Assembly (NCBI RefSeq): GCF_023715685.1 | Contig: NZ_JAMBOQ010000011.1 | Span: forward strand, 1-59,253 | Origin: Priestia aryabhattai | Lineage (GTDB): Bacteria; Bacillota; Bacilli; Bacillales; Bacillaceae_H | Length of the DNA: 59,253 nt | Direction of reading: 5' to 3' | Shown: positions 53,971 to 59,253 of the stretch, one piece after another | Position numbering within the stretch: the first letter of the stretch is position 1 | Layout: each line of letters starts with the position of its first letter | Notes under the pieces: generated by a model | Database searches by the model: none | What the model saw: the letters and a program-made list of their open reading frames with translations, nothing else | What the model was told of the DNA's origin: nothing | Made by a program: the position numbers and the translations under genes

Positions 53971-54095
53971 GTGTTGAAATGTTGTTACTGAGAGGCTACC
54001 AGAAAAAAATATCCTTTATTTCGCAGTTAAATGTCCATATATTGCAATTCTGAGCGTTTCTCATAATACTGTTTTTAGTGAAGGAGTTGGGGGGA

Positions 54096-54224
54096 TTGAA
54101 AAAAATCATATACTGGATTATTTTTATTTTTTTGATTGTAGCTTATGTGACTGACATAGAAAACATTGACTTAAAGGATTTATTCTCTTCATCACAAGAA
54201 AGTACTACTTCCTATGATAAGTAA
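54096..54224 (+). CDS. Small membrane-anchored protein (42 residues)
   Basis: A frame starting TTG after GGAGTTGGGGGGA encodes MKKIIYWIIFIFLIVAYVTD, a membrane segment with a positive start, and a polar Ser/Thr-rich tail ending in SYDK. The strong ribosome binding site supports translation. Function unknown. It lies just beyond the terminator of the ParM/ParR unit, on the opposite strand. Confidence 0.5.
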   Translation: MKKIIYWIIFIFLIVAYVTDIENIDLKDLFSSSQESTTSYDK

Positions 54225-54432
54225 AGTGATCTATTTTCCGACTGATAAATATTCTATAATTATTTGTGATAAATAAAGGAACTCGCCAAAGTAGTAGCAG
54301 GTTTAAGCCTGTTGCTACATAAATGTTTCATAGCTAGAGAAATATTTATATAGATGGTTTATATCTTAATTGAGCAAACTACCTAAGATGAATGAATTAC
54401 CACCTTATGAGTAGTGATATGTAAAACCGAAA

Positions 54433-54460
54433 AAACCACTAGGATGGATTCTAGTGGTTT
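54433..54460 (-). terminator. Intrinsic terminator of the ParM/ParR unit
   Basis: AAACCACTAG / CTAGTGGTTT stem; on the minus strand followed by TTTTTC. Begins seven bases after the ParR-like stop codon. Confidence 0.82.
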
Positions 54461-54466
54461 TACTTT

Positions 54467-54847
54467 TTAAAAATCGTTATATTCTTCTAAGTCGTCATCG
54501 TCTAATGAGCCAGATATATTTTCTAAATCTGCAATCTTTCCTTCTTTTAGTTGTAGAACCTTTGAAGAAGGCTCTTCTTCTTTGAAGGAATCGTTTCCTA
54601 CAAAACCTGTTGTTTTTGCTAATGTTTTTAAATCAGCTAATTCATTCTTTATATGTTCAAGCATTTCGTAGGTTTTTTTGTCTTCAATTGCTTTTCTTTC
54701 GGTAGATGAATCATCTAGATCACGTAGAATTAAGGAGGAAATATAATCCCCTAACTTACGCGATTTAGCATATTTAGCTAGTTTATTATAAACTTCATCA
54801 CTCAATTGATTTGTCTTAATGGTAAACGCATTTTGACGATCTGACAT
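54467..54847 (-). CDS. parR: ParR-like plasmid-segregation adaptor
   Basis: A 126-residue protein. An N-terminal ribbon-helix-helix region (NAFTIKTNQLSDEVYNKLAK, then LGDYISSLILRDL) is followed by a coiled region (about 55-85) and an acidic C-terminal tail (SGSLDDDDLEEYNDF). Placement directly after an actin-like gene and the fold suit ParR, which binds the centromere and caps ParM filaments. AGGTGATAGGG precedes ATG 54847. I recognise it by context more than by sequence. Confidence 0.75.
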   Translation of the reverse strand: MSDRQNAFTIKTNQLSDEVYNKLAKYAKSRKLGDYISSLILRDLDDSSTERKAIEDKKTYEMLEHIKNELADLKTLAKTTGFVGNDSFKEEEPSSKVLQLKEGKIADLENISGSLDDDDLEEYNDF

Positions 54848-54864
54848 CCCTATCACCTACGTTG

Positions 54865-56049
54865 TTAGGATTTAACGGCTTTCTTCTCTGCTGCTTGCTT
54901 CTTTTGAATGTAACCAATACTACGAATCTCTAAGCCAAATAAATTTAAATGGCGGCTATCTTGGGGAACCTTATGATACTTCTCCGTACGTTCTTCTCCA
55001 ATTTTTTCACGCATACTATTCATGATAGCTACTTCTAAAGTAGGAGCTACTCCACCGCAGTATACATACTTACGTAGTTTATTCGCTGGTGGTGGTGCGA
55101 CATCATTTAATTTAGCCAATAAGATTTCCACATATTCTCGTAGTGAAGATTTGATTGTACTTGTTAAATCAATAGATTCACCTGTATTCTCGTTTTTTAA
55201 TACAAACTTTTGCTTGCTGTAGTTATCGAGAATAAATTGATCAAAGGCACGTAAGTCTGTAAATAATTCTAGAAATTTCTCTTTGCGCAATTTATCAATA
55301 TGAGCTAAATAAGGAATACCCTCAATGCTTTGGAACGATTCACGACTATTAGCAGCTTTCAACCCTTCGGGTAGAATAACCACATCAATGGAACCACCGC
55401 CTATGTCCACCATGACTGTTTCACATTCAACATACTCATTCGCATCTTCACGATCTTGAAGCGTTAAGTCTTTTTTTAACGCAAAACGTGCACTTTCTCC
55501 CTCTTTTAAGCAGGCACTTTCTTCTACTAATACCTTTAAAGTATTTTCAAAACCAGGTGTATGCACGGTAAACGTATGGTCACCTAAGAAGCGATTGGCC
55601 ATGGCTTTTTGAGCTGCCCCAAATGTGCTCTCTTTCTTAAGTAGCCAGATTGGTAACATGGTAGAAAAATAGTCAATTTCAATTGTATTGTCTTTTTTAT
55701 CTTTCGCATGCAACGCATGATAATACGCAATCGCAGCTAAAAAGGTGATGTATGGAATATGACTTGTAATTTTATTATGTAATTTATTAATGTGATTATT
55801 GGCAAGCAATTGACTAGCTGCAATTTCACCTACTAAGAAATAATGCTCTTTCTCTTCCCCCTCAATGGTTGTAGAAAGTAAAATGCGCTTCTTAAATTCT
55901 TCTGGAGCTGTAACAGCATCTGTAAAAAAGGAGTCTGCAGCTTCTTTTTGAAGTTCAACTACATTAGTTGGAAAATCAAATAGATATCCATCCATAATGT
56001 TCATATCAACAGAGTTACCGCAATCTTTATTAAAACGTGAAATTCTCAT
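54865..56049 (-). CDS. parM: ParM/StbA-type actin-like plasmid segregation protein
   Basis: A 394-residue actin-fold ATPase. The phosphate-2 motif VMVDIGGGSIDVVILPEG and the late adenosine-binding glycine motif YVYCGGVAPTLE are present. The N-terminus MRISRFNKDCGNSVDM replaces the usual phosphate-1 DLG, as in ParM relatives from Bacillus plasmids. Filaments of such proteins push plasmid copies apart. GAGGTG supports the start. The ParR-like gene begins 17 bases downstream, and a palindrome at 56069-56092 precedes it. This is strong evidence for a plasmid or plasmid-derived region. Confidence 0.9.
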   Translation of the reverse strand: MRISRFNKDCGNSVDMNIMDGYLFDFPTNVVELQKEAADSFFTDAVTAPEEFKKRILLSTTIEGEEKEHYFLVGEIAASQLLANNHINKLHNKITSHIPYITFLAAIAYYHALHAKDKKDNTIEIDYFSTMLPIWLLKKESTFGAAQKAMANRFLGDHTFTVHTPGFENTLKVLVEESACLKEGESARFALKKDLTLQDREDANEYVECETVMVDIGGGSIDVVILPEGLKAANSRESFQSIEGIPYLAHIDKLRKEKFLELFTDLRAFDQFILDNYSKQKFVLKNENTGESIDLTSTIKSSLREYVEILLAKLNDVAPPPANKLRKYVYCGGVAPTLEVAIMNSMREKIGEERTEKYHKVPQDSRHLNLFGLEIRSIGYIQKKQAAEKKAVKS

Positions 56050-56068
56050 TTATAAACACCTCATTTTT

Positions 56069-56092
56069 TAAGTTGAACTTATATTCAACTTA
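56069..56092. promoter_or_regulatory. Candidate ParR-binding site (parC/operator)
   Basis: TAAGTTGAA and TTCAACTTA form an inverted repeat with CTTATA between them, just upstream of the ParM start. ParR usually binds repeats here and represses the unit. Only one clear copy and a looser TATTCAATA at about 56114 are visible. Confidence 0.5.
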
Positions 56093-56277
56093 TTGTACTC
56101 GATATAGGATAAATATTCAATATGTGGGAGCAACTTAGTTATCTACAAAACCTTACATATATCAACAATTATGCAGATAAGTCCGTGCCTAGTATACGTT
56201 TTTTGTAATCGCTTTCATTAAGATGAATAATATGGTAAACTAATAGATGCATATTGGTTCTTAAAATCAACTTCCAA

Positions 56278-56311
56278 CGAGTCCGTTACCCTTCGTGGTT
56301 ACGGACTTTTT
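56278..56311 (+). terminator. Hairpin in the region upstream of parM
   Basis: GTCCGTTACC / GGTTACGGAC with loop CTTCGT, followed by TTTTTC. No protein gene ends here. A short untranslated RNA starting near 56240 is possible (promoter-like TTGTAA and TATGGTAAACT upstream). Confidence 0.55.
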
Positions 56312-56416
56312 CATGTTTTTCATAAAATGTAAGTGCTTTATTTTCCAATATAGATTATAATAGAAATGCATTTGATTTCAGATGGTTATATACACCTATA
56401 TCATCTTACTTCATTG

Positions 56417-56444
56417 AACCTATTCCTTTGTGTAGGAATAGGTT
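56417..56444 (+). terminator. Second hairpin upstream of parM
   Basis: Perfect AACCTATTCC / GGAATAGGTT with an 8-base loop, then GCTTTCTTTT. Together with 56278 it suggests one or two small rightward transcripts. Confidence 0.5.
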
Positions 56445-56486
56445 GCTTTCTTTTACTGGTCTACTGTAAAGGGAGCATACCAATGC

Positions 56487-56603
56487 TTAAAAGTTAGCCT
56501 GTAAAGCTTCAATCTTCTTCTTAAGTTTTTGGCTTTCTTCTTCTAATTCGATGATTCTATCTTGGAGTTCTTTATTTAATTGGAATTGTTCGTATGGATT
56601 CAT
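56487..56603 (-). CDS. Small coiled-coil protein (38 residues)
   Basis: MNPYEQFQLNKELQDRIIEL followed by EEESQKLKKKIEALQANF: almost entirely a heptad-patterned helix, so probably a leucine-zipper dimer. AAAGGAGG before ATG 56603 is strong; a longer frame to 56711 overlaps the upstream gene. Function unknown. Confidence 0.65.
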   Translation of the reverse strand: MNPYEQFQLNKELQDRIIELEEESQKLKKKIEALQANF

Positions 56604-56649
56604 ATGTATTCCTCCTTTATTTTTACTTTCAACATAACCAGGTATCCCT

Positions 56650-57000
56650 TTAAAATAAAGTCCAGTGAGTATTAACCACGAACATAGTGACTGCCCCAAA
56701 TGCGCTAGCAATAAAGCTAAACCCCCATACCATTCGCATCCAAACTACCAAAGATCCATATGTCTTTCTAAAGGCTACTTCTCGCATAAAGATGAGATAA
56801 AGTACTGTAAACCCATATACACCAAATACTACCCATTGAAAAGTTTCTTGAATTTGAGGGGCTACTAAGGCAACTGCTACTGAAGCTACGGTGAAAATGA
56901 GGTTAACAACCATAAAAAAGCTTACAAAACGCATCCACTTAAACCCTTTCTCATACAGTTTACCTGCATATTGGTCTTCTTGTTTTAATTCTTCCATCAT
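56650..57000 (-). CDS. Small integral membrane protein
   Basis: A 116-residue protein with a charged start (MMEELKQEDQYAGKLYEKGF) and three likely membrane segments: about 24-48 (FVSFFMVVNLIFTVASVAVA), 53-73 (FQWVVFGVYGFTVLYLIFM) and 88-110. I do not recognise the family. AGGGGC lies upstream. It is followed after 46 bases by the coiled-coil gene and may form an operon with it. Confidence 0.65.
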   Translation of the reverse strand: MMEELKQEDQYAGKLYEKGFKWMRFVSFFMVVNLIFTVASVAVALVAPQIQETFQWVVFGVYGFTVLYLIFMREVAFRKTYGSLVVWMRMVWGFSFIASAFGAVTMFVVNTHWTLF

Positions 57001-57176
57001 TCATTGCCCCTAGTATTTAGTTTTTATCTATTATAGCATGGGATGTTAGTTTCATTTTTAGATTAGTAGTATTAGTAAGTTCAACATTAGAAAATCAGCT
57101 GCAATTATTTTAAAGTTTTCCTATTAAAACTCCATACCTTATTCCATTAAAATCAGTTAATTATCTACCATAAATA

Positions 57177-57209
57177 AAAGAGCAGTTTGCATATGCAAAC
57201 TGCTCTTTT
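57177..57209 (-). terminator. Terminator of the tRNA array
   Basis: AAAAGAGCAGTTTGCA / TGCAAACTGCTCTTTT with TA in the centre, a perfect hairpin ending in T-rich sequence on the minus strand, just past the last tRNA. Confidence 0.9.
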
Positions 57210-57211
57210 GA

Positions 57212-57283
57212 TGACCCGTACGGGATTCGAACCCGTGTTACCGCCGTGAAAGGGCGGTGTCTTAACCGCTTGACCAACGGGCC
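57212..57283 (-). tRNA. tRNA-Glu (TTC)
   Basis: Anticodon loop CTTTCAC between ACCGCC and GGCGGT. Acceptor GGCCCGT / ACGGGTC with discriminator A. The CCA is not encoded. Last tRNA of the array. Confidence 0.95.
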
Positions 57284-57287
57284 AGTA

Positions 57288-57362
57288 TGGCTCCACAGGT
57301 AGGACTCGAACCTACGACCGATCGGTTAACAGCCGATAGCTCTACCACTGAGCTACTGTGGA
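57288..57362 (-). tRNA. tRNA-Asn (GTT)
   Basis: Anticodon loop CTGTTAA in stem ATCGG/CCGAT; acceptor TCCACAG / CTGTGGA, discriminator G, CCA encoded. The tRNA-Ser that often lies between Asn and Glu in Bacillus arrays is absent. Confidence 0.95.
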
Positions 57363-57365
57363 ATA

Positions 57366-57442
<77 letters not shown>

Positions 57443-57448
57443 TTCATT

Positions 57449-57522
57449 TGGAGCGGGTGATGAGAATCGAACTCACGACATCAGCTTGGAAGGCTGAGGT
57501 TTTACCACTAAACTACACCCGC
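57449..57522 (-). tRNA. tRNA-Gly (TCC)
   Basis: Anticodon loop CTTCCAA in stem TCAGC/GCTGA; acceptor GCGGGTG / CACCCGC, discriminator T, CCA encoded. Confidence 0.95.
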
Positions 57523-57533
57523 ATTACTTAAGA

Positions 57534-57610
57534 TGGGGCGACTGATGGGAATCGAACCCACGAATGCCGGAACCACAATCCGGTGCGTTAACCACTTCGC
57601 CACAATCGCC
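57534..57610 (-). tRNA. tRNA-His (GTG)
   Basis: Anticodon loop TTGTGGT in stem CCGGA/TCCGG. The extra 5' G(-1) facing C73, the identity element of tRNA-His, is encoded at 57610. CCA encoded. Confidence 0.95.
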
Positions 57611-57624
57611 AGACGTATCTAAAT

Positions 57625-57698
57625 TGGCAGGGGCAGTAGGAATTGAACCCACACTGACGGTTTTGGAGACCGTAGTTCTACCTTTAAACTATGCCCCT
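57625..57698 (-). tRNA. tRNA-Trp (CCA)
   Basis: Anticodon loop CTCCAAA in stem ACGGT/ACCGT; acceptor AGGGGCA / TGCCCCT, discriminator G, 3' CCA encoded. Confidence 0.95.
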
Positions 57699-57706
57699 GC
57701 AGAAAG

Positions 57707-57782
57707 TGGTGGCTCGAGACGGAATCGAACCGCCGACACAAGGATTTTCAGTCCTTTGCTCTACCAACTGAGCTACCGAGCC
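57707..57782 (-). tRNA. tRNA-Phe (GAA)
   Basis: Anticodon loop CTGAAAA; acceptor GGCTCGG opposite CTCGAGCC-type 3' strand, discriminator A, CCA encoded. Confidence 0.95.
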
Positions 57783-57792
57783 TTTATGTAAA

Positions 57793-57868
57793 TGGCGGTC
57801 CCGACGGGAATCGAACCCGCGATCTCCTGCGTGACAGGCAGGCGCTCTCCCAGCTGAGCTAAGGCCCC
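57793..57868 (-). tRNA. Chimeric tRNA: tRNA-Ala 5' half joined to tRNA-Asp (GTC) 3' half
   Basis: The 5' part, GGGGCCTTAGCTCAGCTGGG then AGAGCGCCTGC, is what Bacillus tRNA-Ala(TGC) carries. The 3' part, CTGTCACGCAGGAGATCGCG then GGTTCGATTCCCGTCGGGACCGCCA, is that of tRNA-Asp. The junction lies in the shared GCCTGC of the anticodon stem, so D-, anticodon and T-arms still fold. In the acceptor stem GGGGCCT faces CGGGACC, leaving mismatches at 3:70 (G-A), 4:69 (G-G) and 7:66 (U-C). The anticodon is GTC, so gene finders would call tRNA-Asp, but it may not be functional. Confidence 0.9.
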
Positions 57869-57880
57869 ATGATACTTCTC

Positions 57881-57957
57881 TGGTCGGGAAGACAGGATTC
57901 GAACCTGCGACCCCTTGGTCCCAAACCAAGTGCTCTACCAAGCTGAGCTACTTCCCG
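57881..57957 (-). tRNA. tRNA-Pro (TGG)
   Basis: Anticodon loop TTTGGGA in stem CTTGG/CCAAG; acceptor CGGGAAG / CTTCCCG, discriminator A, CCA encoded. Confidence 0.95.
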
Positions 57958-57961
57958 TTTA

Positions 57962-58038
57962 TGGCGCGCCCGAGAGGAGTCGAACCCCTAACCTTTTGAT
58001 CCGTAGTCAAACGCTCTATCCAATTGAGCTACGGGCGC
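57962..58038 (-). tRNA. tRNA-Arg (ACG)
   Basis: Anticodon loop CTACGGA; acceptor GCGCCCG / CGGGCGC, discriminator G, CCA encoded. The A34 is normally edited to inosine. Confidence 0.95.
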
Positions 58039-58047
58039 TTATTAAAA

Positions 58048-58136
58048 TGGTGCCGAGGGCCGGACTTGAACCGGCACGGTAGTCACCTACCGCAGGATTT
58101 TAAGTCCTGTGTGTCTGCCAATTCCACCACCCCGGC
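58048..58136 (-). tRNA. tRNA-Leu (TAA)
   Basis: Anticodon loop CTTAAAA in stem CAGGA/TCCTG, long variable arm, acceptor GCCGGGG, CCA encoded. Confidence 0.95.
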
Positions 58137-58150
58137 AGGACTTTTATAGG

Positions 58151-58224
58151 TGGAGGCGGCAACCGGATTTGAACCGGTGATAAAGGTTTTGCAGACCTTG
58201 GCCTTACCACTTGGCTATGCCGCC
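58151..58224 (-). tRNA. tRNA-Cys (GCA)
   Basis: Anticodon loop CTGCAAA in stem AAGGT/ACCTT; acceptor GGCGGCA, discriminator T (the Cys identity base), CCA encoded. Confidence 0.95.
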
Positions 58225-58233
58225 AATATTGTA

Positions 58234-58308
58234 TGGAGCGGAAGACGAGGTTCGAACTCGCGACCCCCACCTTGGCAAGGTGGTGTTCTACCACTGAACT
58301 ACTTCCGC
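58234..58308 (-). tRNA. tRNA-Gly (GCC)
   Basis: Anticodon loop TTGCCAA in stem CCACC/GGTGG; acceptor GCGGAAG / CTTCCGC, discriminator T, CCA encoded. Confidence 0.95.
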
Positions 58309-58327
58309 TTATATATTGAAGTTAAGA

Positions 58328-58409
58328 TGCGGGTGAAGGGACTTGAACCCCCACGTCGTAAGACACTAGATCCTAAGTCTAGCGCGTCTGCCAATTCCGC
58401 CACACCCGC
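58328..58409 (-). tRNA. tRNA-Leu (TAG)
   Basis: Anticodon loop CTTAGGA in stem CTAGA/TCTAG, long variable arm; acceptor GCGGGTG / CACCCGC with discriminator A. CCA is not encoded. Confidence 0.95.
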
Positions 58410-58422
58410 GTGTGAATATAAA

Positions 58423-58498
58423 TGGTGAGCCATGAAGGACTCGAACCTTCGACCCTCTGATTAAAAGTCAGATGCTCTACCAACTGAGCTAATGGCTC
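58423..58498 (-). tRNA. tRNA-Lys (TTT)
   Basis: Anticodon loop CTTTTAA in stem TCTGA/TCAGA; acceptor GAGCCAT / ATGGCTC, discriminator A, CCA encoded. Confidence 0.95.
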
Positions 58499-58502
58499 TC
58501 TA

Positions 58503-58577
58503 TGGCTGGGCTAGCTGGATTCGAACCAACGCATGACGGAATCAAAATCCGTTGCCTTACCGCTTGGCGATAGCCCA
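58503..58577 (-). tRNA. tRNA-Gln (TTG)
   Basis: Anticodon loop TTTTGAT in stem ACGGA/TCCGT; acceptor TGGGCTA / TAGCCCA, discriminator G, CCA encoded. Confidence 0.95.
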
Positions 58578-58586
58578 ATAAAGAGA

Positions 58587-58670
58587 TGGTGGAGGGGGGC
58601 AGATTCGAACTGCCGAACCCGAAGGAGCGGATTTACAGTCCGCCGCGTTTAGCCACTTCGCTACCCCTCC
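58587..58670 (-). tRNA. tRNA-Tyr (GTA)
   Basis: Anticodon loop CTGTAAA in stem GCGGA/TCCGC, long variable arm, acceptor GGAGGGG, CCA encoded. Confidence 0.95.
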
Positions 58671-58681
58671 GATATAAGTGA

Positions 58682-58754
<73 letters not shown>

Positions 58755-58758
58755 ACGG

Positions 58759-58834
58759 TGGTGGAGGATGACGGGATCGAACCGCCGACCCCCTGCTTGT
58801 AAGGCAGGTGCTCTCCCAGCTGAGCTAATCCTCC
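58759..58834 (-). tRNA. tRNA-Val (TAC)
   Basis: Anticodon loop CTTACAA in stem CCTGC/GCAGG; acceptor GGAGGAT, discriminator A, CCA encoded. First tRNA after the 5S gene. Confidence 0.95.
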
Positions 58835-58897
58835 AAAAAATCTATATAAGCGCCTTGATAAGCGTTATTTTCATTACTTATGATAGAATATTTCAAA

Positions 58898-58934
58898 TAA
58901 AAAACCCCTATGCTCTTTTACAAGAGACTCATAA
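58898..58934 (-). terminator. Terminator-like hairpin between 5S rRNA and the tRNA array
   Basis: On the minus strand ACCCCTTATGAGTCTCTT, loop GTAA, AAGAGCATAGGGGT, then TTTTTTATTT. It has all features of an intrinsic terminator but stands between the 5S gene and 19 downstream tRNA genes. Confidence 0.75.
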
Positions 58935-58949
58935 GGGGTCTTATTCATT

Positions 58950-59065
58950 GCCTGGCAACGTCCTACTCTCACAGGGACAAAGTCCCAACTACCATTGGCG
59001 CTAAAGAGCTTAACTTCCGTGTTCGGTATGGGAACGGGTGTGACCTCTTCGCTATCGCCACCAGA
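58950..59065 (-). rRNA. rrf: 5S ribosomal RNA
   Basis: The minus strand reads TCTGGTGGCGATAGCGAAGA, then GGTCACACCCGTTCCCATAC, CGAACACGGAAGTTAAGCTC and ends GTAGGACGTTGCCAGGC, the standard Bacillus 5S sequence. About 116 nt. Confidence 0.96.
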
Positions 59066-59129
59066 CAAGAGATTGCTCTCTCAAAACTAGATAACAGTTC
59101 GCTGAGTAAAGCTTACGCTTTTAAAGTTT

Positions 59130-59253
<124 letters not shown>

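Noticed and set aside
56204..56217. TGTAATCGCTTTCA, a formal match to the cre consensus near parM
   Set aside because: No catabolic gene is nearby; a single consensus match in this much AT-rich DNA is expected by chance.
57564..58428. Protein frames across the tRNA array, for example one reading VGIEPTLTVLETVVLPLNYA and others reading MVEHLVWDQGVAGSNPVF
   Set aside because: They lie on top of well-formed tRNA genes; these phrases are familiar false proteins from translated tRNA repeats.

Overview
The window is AT-rich Firmicute DNA with Bacillus-type ribosome binding sites (AAGGAGG-like), sigma-A promoters, CcpA-type cre sites, a Spo0E-family gene, an IDEAL-domain gene and a Bacillus-type rRNA/tRNA array. 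The gene set, plus a ParM/ParR plasmid-segregation pair a few kilobases from an rRNA operon and 19-gene tRNA array, points to a Priestia (Bacillus) megaterium-like host and probably to one of its large plasmids. Plasmid-borne rRNA operons are known in that species (pBM400). The organism call is an inference from content.

Layout. 0-11.6 kb is a patchwork: the end of an IS3 element, a VOC/glyoxalase gene, a WYL-domain regulator, an exported beta-helix protein, a NUDIX hydrolase, a thioredoxin-fold protein without the CxxC, a Spo0E-like gene, two adjacent broken genes (yeiL-like regulator, aldehyde dehydrogenase), other gene debris and an intact IS6-family element. 11.7-19.4 kb is a catabolic cluster (aminotransferase, ACS-type MFS carrier, RraA/HMG-aldolase-like protein, RocB-like M20 hydrolase, amino acid permease) around a GntR/FadR-type regulator, with TTGTATACAA operators at its promoters. 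20-26 kb is inositol-like: IolG-type dehydrogenase, IolT-type carrier, AraC regulator and a TIM-barrel isomerase. 26-27.6 kb holds a small IDEAL protein and a frameshifted tandem-HTH gene behind a dispersed ~200-bp repeat.

28-44 kb is the most interesting part: a polyol-type catabolic island. It encodes an FGGY kinase, a SAF-domain oxidoreductase of the DRL (DXP-reductoisomerase-like) family, two paralogous SorC-family regulators, an RbtT/CsbX-type polyol carrier and a complete acetoin-dehydrogenase-like E1alpha-E1beta-E2-E3 complex. Divergent from these are a glucitol-type PTS (GutM, IIC, IIBC, IIA), a private HPr and a zinc-ribbon 'bh' protein. At least three promoters in the island carry the same TTAACAAAGGTAA-type operator. 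The proposed route is: a methyl-branched tetritol (2-C-methylerythritol) or 1-deoxyxylulose is imported and phosphorylated, the DRL-like enzyme converts methylerythritol phosphate to 1-deoxyxylulose 5-phosphate, and the acetoin-dehydrogenase-like complex splits that acyloin into acetyl-CoA and glyceraldehyde 3-phosphate. This is inference, but every component has a role.

After an IS3-family element (44.3-45.5 kb) and debris comes a fructose/ketose block: PRD-type regulator, class II ketose-bisphosphate aldolase and fructose-type PTS IIABC, then a fructose-6-phosphate aldolase/transaldolase and a Cof-type HAD phosphatase. 54-57 kb carries the ParM/ParR module and small membrane and coiled-coil genes. 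57.2-59.25 kb, read on the minus strand, is the 3' end of 23S rRNA, 5S rRNA, a terminator, and tRNAs Val-Thr-Tyr-Gln-Lys-Leu-Gly-Cys-Leu-Arg-Pro-[Ala/Asp chimera]-Phe-Trp-His-Gly-Ile-Asn-Glu. The twelfth tRNA is a visible fusion of the 5' half of tRNA-Ala with the 3' half of tRNA-Asp.
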